A stretch of 64,000 nt of DNA. It comes from Mariniflexile maritimum. GTDB lineage: Bacteria; Bacteroidota; Bacteroidia; Flavobacteriales; Flavobacteriaceae. A program made the position numbers and the translations under genes. The notes under the pieces were generated by a model. The model was not told the origin of the DNA. It saw only the letters and a list, made by a program, of their open reading frames with translations, and ran no database searches. The stretch's first letter is position 1. Every line of letters begins with the position of its first letter. Below, piece after piece: positions 42,755 through 51,377 of this stretch. Location: positions 496,001 through 560,000 of the forward strand of contig NZ_WRPN01000002.1 of the NCBI RefSeq assembly GCF_009746565.1. The letters run 5' to 3'.

Positions 42755-45700
42755 TTGAAAACAAATTTGCAACATATCATCATCAAAAACTTTACGACAC
42801 AGAGTAAGGTGGTAAATCCAGAAATAAAGTTGAGTTATCAGCTATTTGGAAAATCTTTAGGTACAGCCCCTGTGGTGTTGGTAAACCATGCGCTTACGGG
42901 CAACAGCAATGTAGCAGGTAAGGATGGTTGGTGGCAGGATTTGGTGGGCAATGATAAAGTAATTGACACCAAACTGTACACCGTGTTGGCCTTCAACATT
43001 CCCGGAAACGGTTTTGACGGCTTTGTGATTGATAATTACAAGGATTTTGTGGCGCGCGATATTGCCAACATCTTTTTAATAGGTTTGAAAGAGCTGAAAA
43101 TAGACAAGCTCTTTGCCCTTATTGGGGGCTCGTTGGGCGGCGGCATTGCTTGGGAAATGGCCGTTTTAAATCCCGATATTACCCAGCATTTAATACCTGT
43201 GGCGACCGATTGGAAATCGACCGACTGGCTTATTGCCAACTGCCAAATACAAGAACAGTTTTTATTGAATTCCAGAAACCCCGTGCACGATGCGCGCATG
43301 CACGCCATGTTATGCTACCGTACGCCAGAATCTTTCAAGGAACGCTTCCAACGCTCCAAAAATGAGGAACTGGAAATCTTTAACGTAGAAAGCTGGTTGT
43401 TGCACCATGGCAACAAGTTGCAGGAACGGTTTCAGCTTTCGGCCTATAAATTAATGAACCAGTTGTTGAAAACCATCGATGTTACCAAAAACAGGCCAAC
43501 CGATTTCAATGTGCTGGAAAACATCCACGGAAACATCCATATTGTGGGCGTGGATTCCGATCTGTTTTTCACGGCCGAAGAAAACCGGCAAACCCACAAA
43601 CAATTGGCGGTAAGCAACCCGAACGTAACCTATAACGAAATCCATTCGGTGCATGGGCACGATGCTTTTTTAATGGAATATGAACAATTGGAAAAAATAG
43701 TAGAGGGCATTTTTGTGCCAAGTTCTAAAAAAAGACGCATGAAAGTATTAAAATTTGGAGGTAAATCGTTAGCAAACGGCCGCGGGTTGGATACCGTTAT
43801 ATCCACTATTGAAAAAAAGGTAACCGATGGAGAAAAAATAACCGTGGTGGTTTCGGCACGAAGCTCTGCAACCGACGATTTAGAGGATATTTTGAATAAA
43901 GCCGTAAAAGGGCATCCGTATAAAGAAGTGCTGCGGGTTTTCAAAAACTACCAAACCGAACCGTTGAAGGACGTTGATTTTTCAAAAGAATTTTCAACTT
44001 TAGATAAACTGTTTGAAGGGGTAAGTTTGTTGGGTGATTTCAGCAAAAAAACGAAAGATGAAATTTTAGCACAGGGCGAACTGCTTTCGGTAAAATTAAT
44101 TGCAGCGCTTTTAAATAATAAAGGTATTAAGGCCAATGCGGTGGATGCCAGGGAGCTGATTAAAACCGATGGCACCTTTGGCAATGCACAGCCCATTTTG
44201 CAACTTTCAAAAGATAATGTCAAGAATTATTATAAGAAAAGTGGTAGCGATGTTATAAATATCGTTACGGGTTTTATAGCTTCAAATACCAAAAATGAAA
44301 CCACCACTTTGGGCAGAAACGGCAGCAATTATACCGCGGCCTTGTTGGCAAATTATTTGGATGCGGAAGAACTTCAAAATTACACGCACGTAAACGGCAT
44401 TTATACGGCAAACCCCGATTTGGTTGAGGATGCCAAGAAAATTCGGGAACTATCGTTTAGCGAAGCCAATGAACTTGCCAATTTTGGCACCACGGTTCTG
44501 CACGCCAAAACCATCATTCCATTGGTGGAGAAAAATATCAACCTGCGTATTTTAAACACCTTTAACCCCGAGGATGAAGGCACGCTTATTACCGCAAAAC
44601 CAAACGCTAAAGAGGTTACTTCTTTATCGATTTTAGATAATGTGGCCTTGTTGAATTTGGAAGGTCGCGGGTTGTTGGGTAAAAGTGGCGTTGATGCCCG
44701 AATTTTTGGAGCTCTGGCGAAACATCAAATTAGTGTGAGCATCATATCGCAAGGGTCTTCAGAACGTGGTATTGGGTTAATTATTGACGCAGAACAGGCC
44801 ACTCAGGCGGTTATTGCCCTAGAACAGGAATTTGAAAGCGATTTTTACTCACAAGATGTTAATAAAATTGGGGTGGTTGACGATGTTTCGGTTATTTCCA
44901 TTATCGGCATAGAGCTTAGTTCGTTCCACAAACCCTTCAACGCACTTATAAAAAACCAAATCACACCGTTACTTTTTAATAATACGGTAACGGGGAAAAA
45001 CGTGAGCTTGGTGGTAAAAAAACACCAGCTTCATAAGGCGATGAACGTGATTCATGGTGAGATTTTCGGCATTTCAAAAAAAATAAACATCGCCATTTTT
45101 GGCCATGGTTTGGTTGGAAGCGCTTTAATAAACCAAATATTAAAATCGAAGGGCGATATTGAAAAACGCAAAGGCATCAACCTGAATGTGTTTGCCATTG
45201 GAAACTCCAAAAAACTGCTTTTAAACAAAAAAGGTGTTGATGAAAACTGGCAGGAAGCCATACAAACATCATCTTTAGAAAGCTCCATCGAGGCTGTTAT
45301 CACGTTTGCCAAAAACCATCATTTGGAAAACTTAATTGCAGTTGATAATACGTCAAGTTCCCATTTTTACACAAACTATGTGCCACTGGTAGAAGCCGGT
45401 TTCGATTTGGTATCGTCCAACAAAATTGCCAATACCATTTCGTACCAGTTTTATACCGATTTGCGTGTTAAACTCAAGGAACTAAACAAGCAATATCTCT
45501 ACGAAACCACGGTAGGCGCGGGGTTGCCCTTAATTGATACCATAAGGCTGTTGCACGAATCGGGGGAAAATATCACCAGGATTAGGGGTGTTTTTTCGGG
45601 AACGCTCAGCTATTTGTTCAATAATTTTTCAGTTCAAAATAAACCATTTAGCGAAATCATTCAGGAAACCATCGATAAAGGTTTTACCGAACCCGACCCA

Positions 45701-46156
45701 AGAGAAGATTTTTCAGGGAACGATGTTGCCCGAAAATTATTAATTTTAGCAAGGGAATTGGATTTGCAAAATGAATTTGAAAATGTTTCAGTACAAAATC
45801 TAATTCCAGAAGCCTATCGAAATATTTCCGTAAAAGAATTTTTGGGCCAGTTAGCTGTTTTAAATGACGAATTTCAAAAGCTAAAGGAAAATCAAAAACC
45901 AGCACATGTTCTTAGGTATGTGGGCGATTTGTCGGGCGATCTTTCCAAGGATAAAGGAAATCTGGAAGTAAAATTGGTGTCCATTCCAGAAGATAGCACC
46001 TTGGGCCATGTAAAAGGCTCGGATGCCATTTTTGAGATTTTCACCGAAAGCTACGGCGAACAACCCATTGTGATACAAGGTGCCGGCGCGGGCGCTGAAG
46101 TAACTGCACGGGGTGTTTTTGGGGATATATTAAGACTTTCAAAACATATAAATTAA
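42755..46156 (+). CDS. Fused homoserine O-acyltransferase (MetX) / aspartokinase / homoserine dehydrogenase
   Basis: A 1133-residue polypeptide with three enzymes. Residues 1-328 form a MetX-type alpha/beta hydrolase acyltransferase: nucleophile S126 (GGSLGGGIAWEM), acid in VDSDLFF, base in HGHDAFLMEY. Residues 329 to about 770 form an aspartokinase (MKVLKFGGKS, LGRNGSNYTAALLAN, then ACT repeats). Residues about 775-1133 form homoserine dehydrogenase (GHGLVGSALINQIL, VGAGLPLIDTIRLL, FTEPDPREDFSGNDVARK). The start is TTG at 42755, as no ATG is suitable. M329 (ATG 43739) follows an A7 run and would be a natural start for a separate thrA. Aspartate-semialdehyde dehydrogenase is absent here. Confidence 0.92.
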   Translation: MKTNLQHIIIKNFTTQSKVVNPEIKLSYQLFGKSLGTAPVVLVNHALTGNSNVAGKDGWWQDLVGNDKVIDTKLYTVLAFNIPGNGFDGFVIDNYKDFVARDIANIFLIGLKELKIDKLFALIGGSLGGGIAWEMAVLNPDITQHLIPVATDWKSTDWLIANCQIQEQFLLNSRNPVHDARMHAMLCYRTPESFKERFQRSKNEELEIFNVESWLLHHGNKLQERFQLSAYKLMNQLLKTIDVTKNRPTDFNVLENIHGNIHIVGVDSDLFFTAEENRQTHKQLAVSNPNVTYNEIHSVHGHDAFLMEYEQLEKIVEGIFVPSSKKRRMKVLKFGGKSLANGRGLDTVISTIEKKVTDGEKITVVVSARSSATDDLEDILNKAVKGHPYKEVLRVFKNYQTEPLKDVDFSKEFSTLDKLFEGVSLLGDFSKKTKDEILAQGELLSVKLIAALLNNKGIKANAVDARELIKTDGTFGNAQPILQLSKDNVKNYYKKSGSDVINIVTGFIASNTKNETTTLGRNGSNYTAALLANYLDAEELQNYTHVNGIYTANPDLVEDAKKIRELSFSEANELANFGTTVLHAKTIIPLVEKNINLRILNTFNPEDEGTLITAKPNAKEVTSLSILDNVALLNLEGRGLLGKSGVDARIFGALAKHQISVSIISQGSSERGIGLIIDAEQATQAVIALEQEFESDFYSQDVNKIGVVDDVSVISIIGIELSSFHKPFNALIKNQITPLLFNNTVTGKNVSLVVKKHQLHKAMNVIHGEIFGISKKINIAIFGHGLVGSALINQILKSKGDIEKRKGINLNVFAIGNSKKLLLNKKGVDENWQEAIQTSSLESSIEAVITFAKNHHLENLIAVDNTSSSHFYTNYVPLVEAGFDLVSSNKIANTISYQFYTDLRVKLKELNKQYLYETTVGAGLPLIDTIRLLHESGENITRIRGVFSGTLSYLFNNFSVQNKPFSEIIQETIDKGFTEPDPREDFSGNDVARKLLILARELDLQNEFENVSVQNLIPEAYRNISVKEFLGQLAVLNDEFQKLKENQKPAHVLRYVGDLSGDLSKDKGNLEVKLVSIPEDSTLGHVKGSDAIFEIFTESYGEQPIVIQGAGAGAEVTARGVFGDILRLSKHIN

Positions 46157-46190
46157 CTTATAAACCGCAAATTCTCAAATTAAACGAAAT

Positions 46191-46230
46191 ATTTAGTCGT
46201 GAATTCCCCGAAAGATTGGGGCAACTAAAT
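46191..46230. promoter_or_regulatory. Hairpin in the thrA-metZ spacer
   Basis: ATTTAGT (46191-46197) pairs with ACTAAAT (46224-46230), and inside CCCC (46206-46209) with GGGG (46218-46221). The function is unknown; there is no T-run, so it is not a simple terminator. Confidence 0.35.
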
Positions 46231-46256
46231 TAAAAATTTGCCGAATAAAGAACGAC

Positions 46257-47426
46257 ATGAGTAACGAAAAACAATTTGAAACCGAAGCCATAAGAACACA
46301 ACTGGAACGCACTGGGTTTTTAGAACATACCAGTCCTATTTATTTAACCTCCAGTTTTGTTTTTGAAGATGCCGAAGATATGCGTGCCTCCTTCGCCGAA
46401 GAAAAAGAGCGCAATATTTACAGCCGTTTTACCAACCCAAATACCTCCGAGTTTGTTGATAAAATTTGCAAGATGGAAGGTGCCGAAGCGGGTTACGCTT
46501 TCGCCACGGGCATGTCGGCCGTATTTTCAACCTTTGCGGCGCTGTTAAAAAGTGGCGACCATATTGTATCGGCGCGTTCCATTTTTGGTTCTACGCATAG
46601 CTTGTTTACTAAATATCTTCCCAAATGGCAGATTACAACAAGCTATTTCAATAGCAATGAACCCGAAACCATTGAAAGTTTCATCACGCCCAACACGAAA
46701 ATACTGTATGCCGAATCGCCCACCAATCCAGCTATTGATGTTATCGATTTGGAAATTTTAGGAAACATAGCCAAAAAGCACAATCTCATTTTAATAATCG
46801 ATAACTGTTTTGCAACGCCCTATTTACAGCAACCCATCAAATTTGGGGCGCATTTGGTCATTCATTCTGCCACAAAATTGATAGATGGCCAAGGGCGCGT
46901 TTTGGGCGGTGTTACGGTTGGTAATGCCAATTTAATTAGGGAAATCTATTTGTTTTCCCGAAATACGGGGCCTGCTTTATCGCCTTTTAATGCGTGGATG
47001 TTATCAAAAAGCTTGGAAACGCTTGCTGTAAGGGTCGATAAACATTGTGAAAACGCCATGAAAGTTGCCGAATTTTTGGAAAACCATCCGCAGGTCAATT
47101 GGGTAAAATACCCGTTCTTGAAATCGCATCCGCAGTACGAAGTAGCCAAAAAGCAAATGAAACTGGGTGGAAACATTGTCGCTTTTGAATTGAAGGGCGG
47201 CATTGAAGCCGGAAGAAAATTTTTAAATGCCATTAAAATGTGTTCGCTTTCGGCCAATTTGGGCGATACCCGAACCATTGTTACGCATCCTGCCTCTACC
47301 ACGCACCATAGTTTGGCCGAAGCCGACAGGTTAATTGTAAATATTACCGATGGTTTGGTAAGGATTTCGGTAGGCCTGGAACATGTTGATGATATTATTC
47401 AGGATTTGCAACAGGCGTTAATTTAG
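46257..47426 (+). CDS. metZ: O-succinylhomoserine sulfhydrylase MetZ / cystathionine gamma-synthase family
   Basis: A 389-residue PLP enzyme of the Cys/Met metabolism family. The PLP lysine is K207 in HSATKLIDGQGR, the wording typical of MetZ-type O-succinylhomoserine sulfhydrylases. YLTSSFVFEDAEDM and YSRFTNPNTSEF are other conserved blocks. With MetY it gives two homocysteine- or cystathionine-forming enzymes in one cluster. Whether it prefers acetyl- or succinyl-homoserine, and sulfide or cysteine, is not decided by the sequence. The Rrf2 gene starts 13 bases later. Confidence 0.9.
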   Translation: MSNEKQFETEAIRTQLERTGFLEHTSPIYLTSSFVFEDAEDMRASFAEEKERNIYSRFTNPNTSEFVDKICKMEGAEAGYAFATGMSAVFSTFAALLKSGDHIVSARSIFGSTHSLFTKYLPKWQITTSYFNSNEPETIESFITPNTKILYAESPTNPAIDVIDLEILGNIAKKHNLILIIDNCFATPYLQQPIKFGAHLVIHSATKLIDGQGRVLGGVTVGNANLIREIYLFSRNTGPALSPFNAWMLSKSLETLAVRVDKHCENAMKVAEFLENHPQVNWVKYPFLKSHPQYEVAKKQMKLGGNIVAFELKGGIEAGRKFLNAIKMCSLSANLGDTRTIVTHPASTTHHSLAEADRLIVNITDGLVRISVGLEHVDDIIQDLQQALI

Positions 47427-47439
47427 CTATCTTTGCACC

Positions 47440-47853
47440 ATGCTATCCAAAAAAACAAAATACGGATTAAAAGCCCTCACATTTATTGCTAGAAGTACGA
47501 GCAGTGAACCTGTGCAAGTGGGCGAAATTGCCAAAGGTGAACAAATTCCACAAAAATTTTTAGAAAGTATCTTGCTTGCCTTAAGAAAGGCGGGTATTTT
47601 AGGTTCTAAAAAAGGGAAACACGGTGGCTATTATTTAAGAAAAGACCCTTCTGAGATTTTAATGACCGAGGTTATGCGCGTTCTTGAAGGCCCTATTGCC
47701 ATGGTGCCATGTGTTAGTTTGAATTTTTATGAAAAGTGCGACGATTGCCCCGATGAAGCTGCTTGTAGCGTACATAAACTCATGATTCAAGTTCGGGATA
47801 GCACACTAGAGGTTTTCAAAAATACCACTTTGAAAGATTTATCCGATAGGTAA
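47440..47853 (+). CDS. Rrf2-family transcription regulator
   Basis: A 137-residue regulator of the Rrf2/CymR/IscR family. The winged helix lies at about 1-70 (KTKYGLKALTFIARS, IAKGEQIPQKFLESILLALRKAGIL, KGKHGGYYL). The C-terminal part has four cysteines in MVPCVSLNFYEKCDDC and DEAACSVH, able to bind an Fe-S cluster or sense thiols, unlike CymR which lacks such a set. It sits between metZ and the sulfate operon. The palindrome overlapping the start of that operon is its likely site, so it probably represses sulfur assimilation. Confidence 0.92.
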   Translation: MLSKKTKYGLKALTFIARSTSSEPVQVGEIAKGEQIPQKFLESILLALRKAGILGSKKGKHGGYYLRKDPSEILMTEVMRVLEGPIAMVPCVSLNFYEKCDDCPDEAACSVHKLMIQVRDSTLEVFKNTTLKDLSDR

Positions 47854-47871
47854 AAAAAATTAAAATATATT

Positions 47872-47900
47872 TTGATAAGTTCAAAAAAGTATTAAATTTG
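47872..47900 (+). promoter_or_regulatory. Promoter of the sulfate-assimilation operon
   Basis: A -33 box TTG (47872-47874) and a -7 box TAAATTTG (47893-47900) are 18 bases apart, matching the Bacteroidota consensus TTG-N(17-23)-TAnnTTTG. This is the best promoter in the window. Transcription would start near 47907, inside the palindrome described next. Confidence 0.75.
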
Positions 47901-47902
47901 CA

Positions 47903-47925
47903 TTTCCTATTAAATTGGTAGGATT
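47903..47925. promoter_or_regulatory. Candidate operator palindrome (TCCTA-N9-TAGGA)
   Basis: TCCTA (47905-47909) and TAGGA (47919-47923) form an inverted repeat with an AT-rich centre directly downstream of the -7 box. The CCTAt..gTAGG form resembles Rrf2/CymR-type sites, and an Rrf2 gene ends 50 bases upstream. Binding here would block transcription start. The regulator-site link is inferred. Confidence 0.5.
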
Positions 47926-47943
47926 AGTATAATACGATTTAAA

Positions 47944-48207
47944 ATGATAGATCACGTGTTAATAAATTCAAATCAAGGCGAAAAAACAAGCTATAAAAAA
48001 GATACAGCAAAAGAGAAACCAGCACGTAGTGTCGTAAAATCCATCAGTTGGAGAATCATAGGTACCTTAGATACAATTTTAATTTCATGGGTCGTTACAG
48101 GTCACTTAACCTTGGCGTTCCAAATTGGCTCGGTAGAGTTGGTTACTAAAATGGTATTGTACTTTTTTCACGAACGCATTTGGAACACGATAAAATGGGG
48201 AAAATAA
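47944..48207 (+). CDS. DUF2061 small membrane protein
   Basis: An 87-residue protein whose residues about 25-87 form the DUF2061 domain: RSVVKSISWRIIGTLDTILISW and the ending FFHERIWNTIKWG, with two probable membrane helices. It is the first gene of the sulfate-assimilation operon, six bases before cysH. Its function is unknown. Its place hints at a link with sulfate uptake or membrane-bound steps. Confidence 0.87.
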   Translation: MIDHVLINSNQGEKTSYKKDTAKEKPARSVVKSISWRIIGTLDTILISWVVTGHLTLAFQIGSVELVTKMVLYFFHERIWNTIKWGK

Positions 48208-48213
48208 GTTAAT

Positions 48214-48834
48214 ATGATAACACAAAACACGATAAACGAATTAAATACACTGTTTAAAGATGCAAAACCATCTGAAATTATCAAGAAGGCCATCGAGCTA
48301 AATAGTGAGGCGGTAGTAACAACAAATTTCAGACCTTACGAAGCAGCCATCTTGCATGCAGTTAATGTGGTAATACCCAATATTCCCGTGGTTTGGTGCG
48401 ATACGGGTTATAATACTCCGCAAACATACAAACATGCCGAACAGGTGATTAATAATTTAAACCTAAACGTGTTTTTGTATGTGCCCAAACAAACAGCGGC
48501 CCATCGCGATGTGGTTATGGGCATCCCAAGTATTGATGCGCCCGAGCATGCCTTGTTTACCGAACAGGTCAAGTTAGAGCCTTTTCGTCGCGCCATGGAG
48601 GCCCATAAACCAAAAGTTTGGTTTACCAACTTGCGCCAAGGACAAACCGCGTTTCGCAACAGCATTGGCATTTTTAGTTTAAGTAAAGACGGGGTTTTAA
48701 AGGTTAGTCCATTTTATTACTGGACCGATGCCGATTTAGATAAATACCTGGCAGAAAACAACTTGCCAAACGAATTCAAATATTTCGACCCAACAAAAGC
48801 TTTGGAAAACAGGGAATGTGGGTTGCATGCTTAA
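48214..48834 (+). CDS. cysH: Phosphoadenylylsulfate reductase CysH
   Basis: Reduces activated sulfate (PAPS, possibly APS) to sulfite with thioredoxin. The 206 residues have the PAPS-reductase fold (WCDTGYNTPQTYKHAE) and the C-terminal catalytic ECGLH. The CC...CxxC cysteines that hold the 4Fe-4S cluster of APS reductases are absent, so by family rules it should need PAPS. No APS kinase (cysC) is in the operon and CysN lacks a kinase domain, an open question. It is followed by a 126-base spacer with direct repeats and a dispersed palindrome. Confidence 0.92.
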   Translation: MITQNTINELNTLFKDAKPSEIIKKAIELNSEAVVTTNFRPYEAAILHAVNVVIPNIPVVWCDTGYNTPQTYKHAEQVINNLNLNVFLYVPKQTAAHRDVVMGIPSIDAPEHALFTEQVKLEPFRRAMEAHKPKVWFTNLRQGQTAFRNSIGIFSLSKDGVLKVSPFYYWTDADLDKYLAENNLPNEFKYFDPTKALENRECGLHA

Positions 48835-48911
48835 TAAAAGTTAGAAGTACGAAGTTAGAAGTACGAAGTAAATAGTTAATAATAACAAAAATCCACCCGA
48901 GTAAGAGTCCT

Positions 48912-48944
48912 CCCTGAGCCTGCGTTGAGCGCAGTCGAAATGGG
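48912..48944. repeat. TGAGCGCAGTCGAA-type repeat upstream of cysD
   Basis: CCCTGAGCCTGCGTTGAGCG followed by CAGTCGAAATGGG is a palindromic repeat (CCC..GGG ends) of the same family as the tail of the metH gene and the insertion in argC. It ends 15 bases before the cysD start. Confidence 0.65.
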
Positions 48945-48959
48945 AGCTAGGGAACCATT

Positions 48960-49865
48960 ATGAACAAAGACACATACCATATCAATTCACTAGAAAACGA
49001 AGCCATTTACATTATACGCGAGGTAGCGGCACAGTTTGAAAAACCCGTACTGTTGTTTTCTGGCGGTAAGGATTCCATTACGTTGGTACGGTTGGCGGTA
49101 AAAGCATTTTACCCGGCAAAAGTACCTTTCCCGTTAATGCATATCGATACAGGCCATAATTTTCCTGAAACCATTGAGTTTAGAGACCGTTTGGTTAAGG
49201 AATTAGGCTTGGAATTAATTGTTAGAAACGTGCAGGATTCCATCGATCAAGGCAAGGTTAAAGAAGAATCTGGCCGTTATGCCAGTAGAAATCAACTACA
49301 AACCACCACGCTTTTAGATGCCATTGAAGAATTTAAGTTCGATGCATGTATTGGAGGTGCGCGTCGTGATGAAGAAAAGGCACGTGCCAAAGAGCGTATT
49401 TTTTCAGTACGTGACGATTTTGGCCAATGGGATGAAAAAAATCAACGTCCGGAATTGTTCGACATGTTAAACGGCCAAATTAATTTGGGGCAAAACGTGC
49501 GGGTGTTCCCTATTTCAAACTGGACAGAACTTGATGTTTGGTCGTATATCGAAAGAGAAAATATTGAAATCCCTTCCATCTATTTCGCCCATACACGAGC
49601 TACTTTTTTAAGGGATGGTTTAATATGGTCTGCTGAAGATGGCGTGGTTTATAGGGATGAACATGAAGAAGTGGTAGAAAGAATGGTGCGTTTTAGAACC
49701 GTTGGCGACATGAGCTGTACGGCAGCCGTTTTATCCGATGCGGCCGATATTGCCACCGTAGTGCAGGAAATAAGGGAAAGCACCATTTCCGAACGCGGTG
49801 CCCGTATAGACGACAAACGCTCGGAAGCAGCCATGGAAAAAAGAAAACAACAAGGTTATTTTTAA
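48960..49865 (+). CDS. cysD: Sulfate adenylyltransferase small subunit CysD
   Basis: ATP sulfurylase catalytic subunit that forms APS from sulfate and ATP, driven by GTP hydrolysis in CysN. The 301 residues carry the PP-loop LLFSGGKDSITLVRLA (about 31-46), HIDTGHNFPETIEFRD and GGARRDEEKARAKER. The C-terminal RGARIDDKRSEAAMEKRK is typical. It is followed by cysN after 103 bases of low-complexity spacer made of repeated AAAGC words. Confidence 0.96.
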   Translation: MNKDTYHINSLENEAIYIIREVAAQFEKPVLLFSGGKDSITLVRLAVKAFYPAKVPFPLMHIDTGHNFPETIEFRDRLVKELGLELIVRNVQDSIDQGKVKEESGRYASRNQLQTTTLLDAIEEFKFDACIGGARRDEEKARAKERIFSVRDDFGQWDEKNQRPELFDMLNGQINLGQNVRVFPISNWTELDVWSYIERENIEIPSIYFAHTRATFLRDGLIWSAEDGVVYRDEHEEVVERMVRFRTVGDMSCTAAVLSDAADIATVVQEIRESTISERGARIDDKRSEAAMEKRKQQGYF

Positions 49866-49968
49866 GCTATAGGCAATAAGCTTCAGGCTTAAAGCCGTAG
49901 CCAAATAAAATTAAGATAAGTTTAAAATGCTTAAAGCGTAAAGCCCAAAGCATAAAGAAAAAAATAAA

Positions 49969-51216
49969 ATGGAAGTACTAAAAATTGCAACGGCAGGTAG
50001 TGTAGATGATGGAAAAAGTACCCTAATTGGGCGCATACTTTACGACACAAAATCTTTGACCACCGATAAACTAGAGGCCATTGAAAAAACCAGTAAACAA
50101 AAAGGGTATGATTATCTGGATTTTTCGTTGGCAACCGATGGCTTAGTGGCCGAAAGGGAACAAGGTATCACGATTGATGTGGCCCATATTTATTTTTCAA
50201 CAGGCAAAAAAAGTTACATCATTGCCGATACGCCCGGGCATGTGGAATATACCCGAAATATGGTTACGGGCGCTTCAACATCGCAAGCGTCCATCATTTT
50301 AATTGATGCCAGAAAAGGCGTTATCGAACAAACCAACCGTCACTTTTTTATCAATAATTTGTTGCGTATCAAAGATGTGGTGGTTACCATCAACAAAATG
50401 GATTTGGTTGATTATTCTGAAACCGTTTACAACAAAATCAAAGCCGATTTCTCAGAATTAATGAGCAAGCGCGATTATCAAGACCAAAAAATAACCTTCA
50501 TTCCCGTAAGTGCGCTAAAAGGAGACAATGTGGTGAATAAATCTAAAAACATGCCTTGGTACACCGGTGATTCCTTGTTGGAACATTTGGAAAAACTGGA
50601 TAAAAAGGATATTTTCAATGTGGGGACCCCACGTTTTCCGGTGCAATATGTCATTCGCCCTAAAACCGAAGATTTTCACGATTTCAGGGGGTATGCAGGA
50701 AAAGTATATGGCGGCGAGCTAAGTGTTGGCGATGCAGTTGTGGTGCTGCCATCGCAAACAAAATCCAAAATAAAAGACATATATTTTTACGATCAAAAGT
50801 ATCAAACAGCATCTCGACGTTCTTCTGTTACCATTACTTTAGAAGATGATATCAACGTAAGCCGTGGCGATATGATTGTTCTGGAAAACGATTTGCCAAC
50901 CATCGATAAACAATTTACTGCCAATGTGTGTTGGATGGATTCCAAGCAATTAACCGTGGGTGGCAAATATGTAGTACAACACGGCGTTAATAAGGTGTTG
51001 GCAAAAGTTGATGCGATTCACCATAAAATACATCCCGATTATTCTGGTATCGAAACCAATGTTTCAGAAATTGGCGTTAACGATATTGCTTCGGTAACGT
51101 TTAAATTAAACAAGCCTATTTTTTATGATAAGTTCAGCAATCATAGAACCAACGGATCGTTTATATTGATTGATACACAGTCCAATAGTACGGTTGGCGC
51201 AGGCTTTATTCAATAG
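49969..51216 (+). CDS. cysN: Sulfate adenylyltransferase large subunit CysN (GTPase)
   Basis: GTPase partner of CysD, related to EF-1 alpha. The 415 residues hold the P-loop GSVDDGKSTLIGR (G1, about 10-22), G3 DTPGHVEYTRN and G4 NKMD, plus EF-Tu-like beta domains. There is no C-terminal APS kinase domain such as in NodQ/CysNC fusions. The ATG at 49969 fits the family start. Confidence 0.96.
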   Translation: MEVLKIATAGSVDDGKSTLIGRILYDTKSLTTDKLEAIEKTSKQKGYDYLDFSLATDGLVAEREQGITIDVAHIYFSTGKKSYIIADTPGHVEYTRNMVTGASTSQASIILIDARKGVIEQTNRHFFINNLLRIKDVVVTINKMDLVDYSETVYNKIKADFSELMSKRDYQDQKITFIPVSALKGDNVVNKSKNMPWYTGDSLLEHLEKLDKKDIFNVGTPRFPVQYVIRPKTEDFHDFRGYAGKVYGGELSVGDAVVVLPSQTKSKIKDIYFYDQKYQTASRRSSVTITLEDDINVSRGDMIVLENDLPTIDKQFTANVCWMDSKQLTVGGKYVVQHGVNKVLAKVDAIHHKIHPDYSGIETNVSEIGVNDIASVTFKLNKPIFYDKFSNHRTNGSFILIDTQSNSTVGAGFIQ

Positions 51217-51373
51217 CCCCTTACTTCCCAATGGGGGAGATTTACAGGTTTGCTAATAATAAATTCATAAAAATCCTATTAGGTTTCAAAAATCTTTTAG
51301 GTGTTGAAAAAAGTATTAACTTAAAAAATACCCAGTAAAGTGTTCCTCTCCTTAGTGGGGAGGTCGGGTGGGG
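51216..51373. repeat. G/C-rich repeat arms and degenerate palindrome (cysN-SiR spacer)
   Basis: The 161-base spacer has two G/C-rich arms (51216-51240, with CCCCTTACTTCCCAATGGGG; and 51344-51373, with CCTCTCCTTAGTGGGGAGG and GGGTGGGG), like those around 20324-20434. Between them lies a decayed CCTGCAAGG-type palindrome (51275-51301). The right arm ends four bases before the sulfite reductase ATG. Confidence 0.6.
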
Positions 51374-51377
51374 CATT

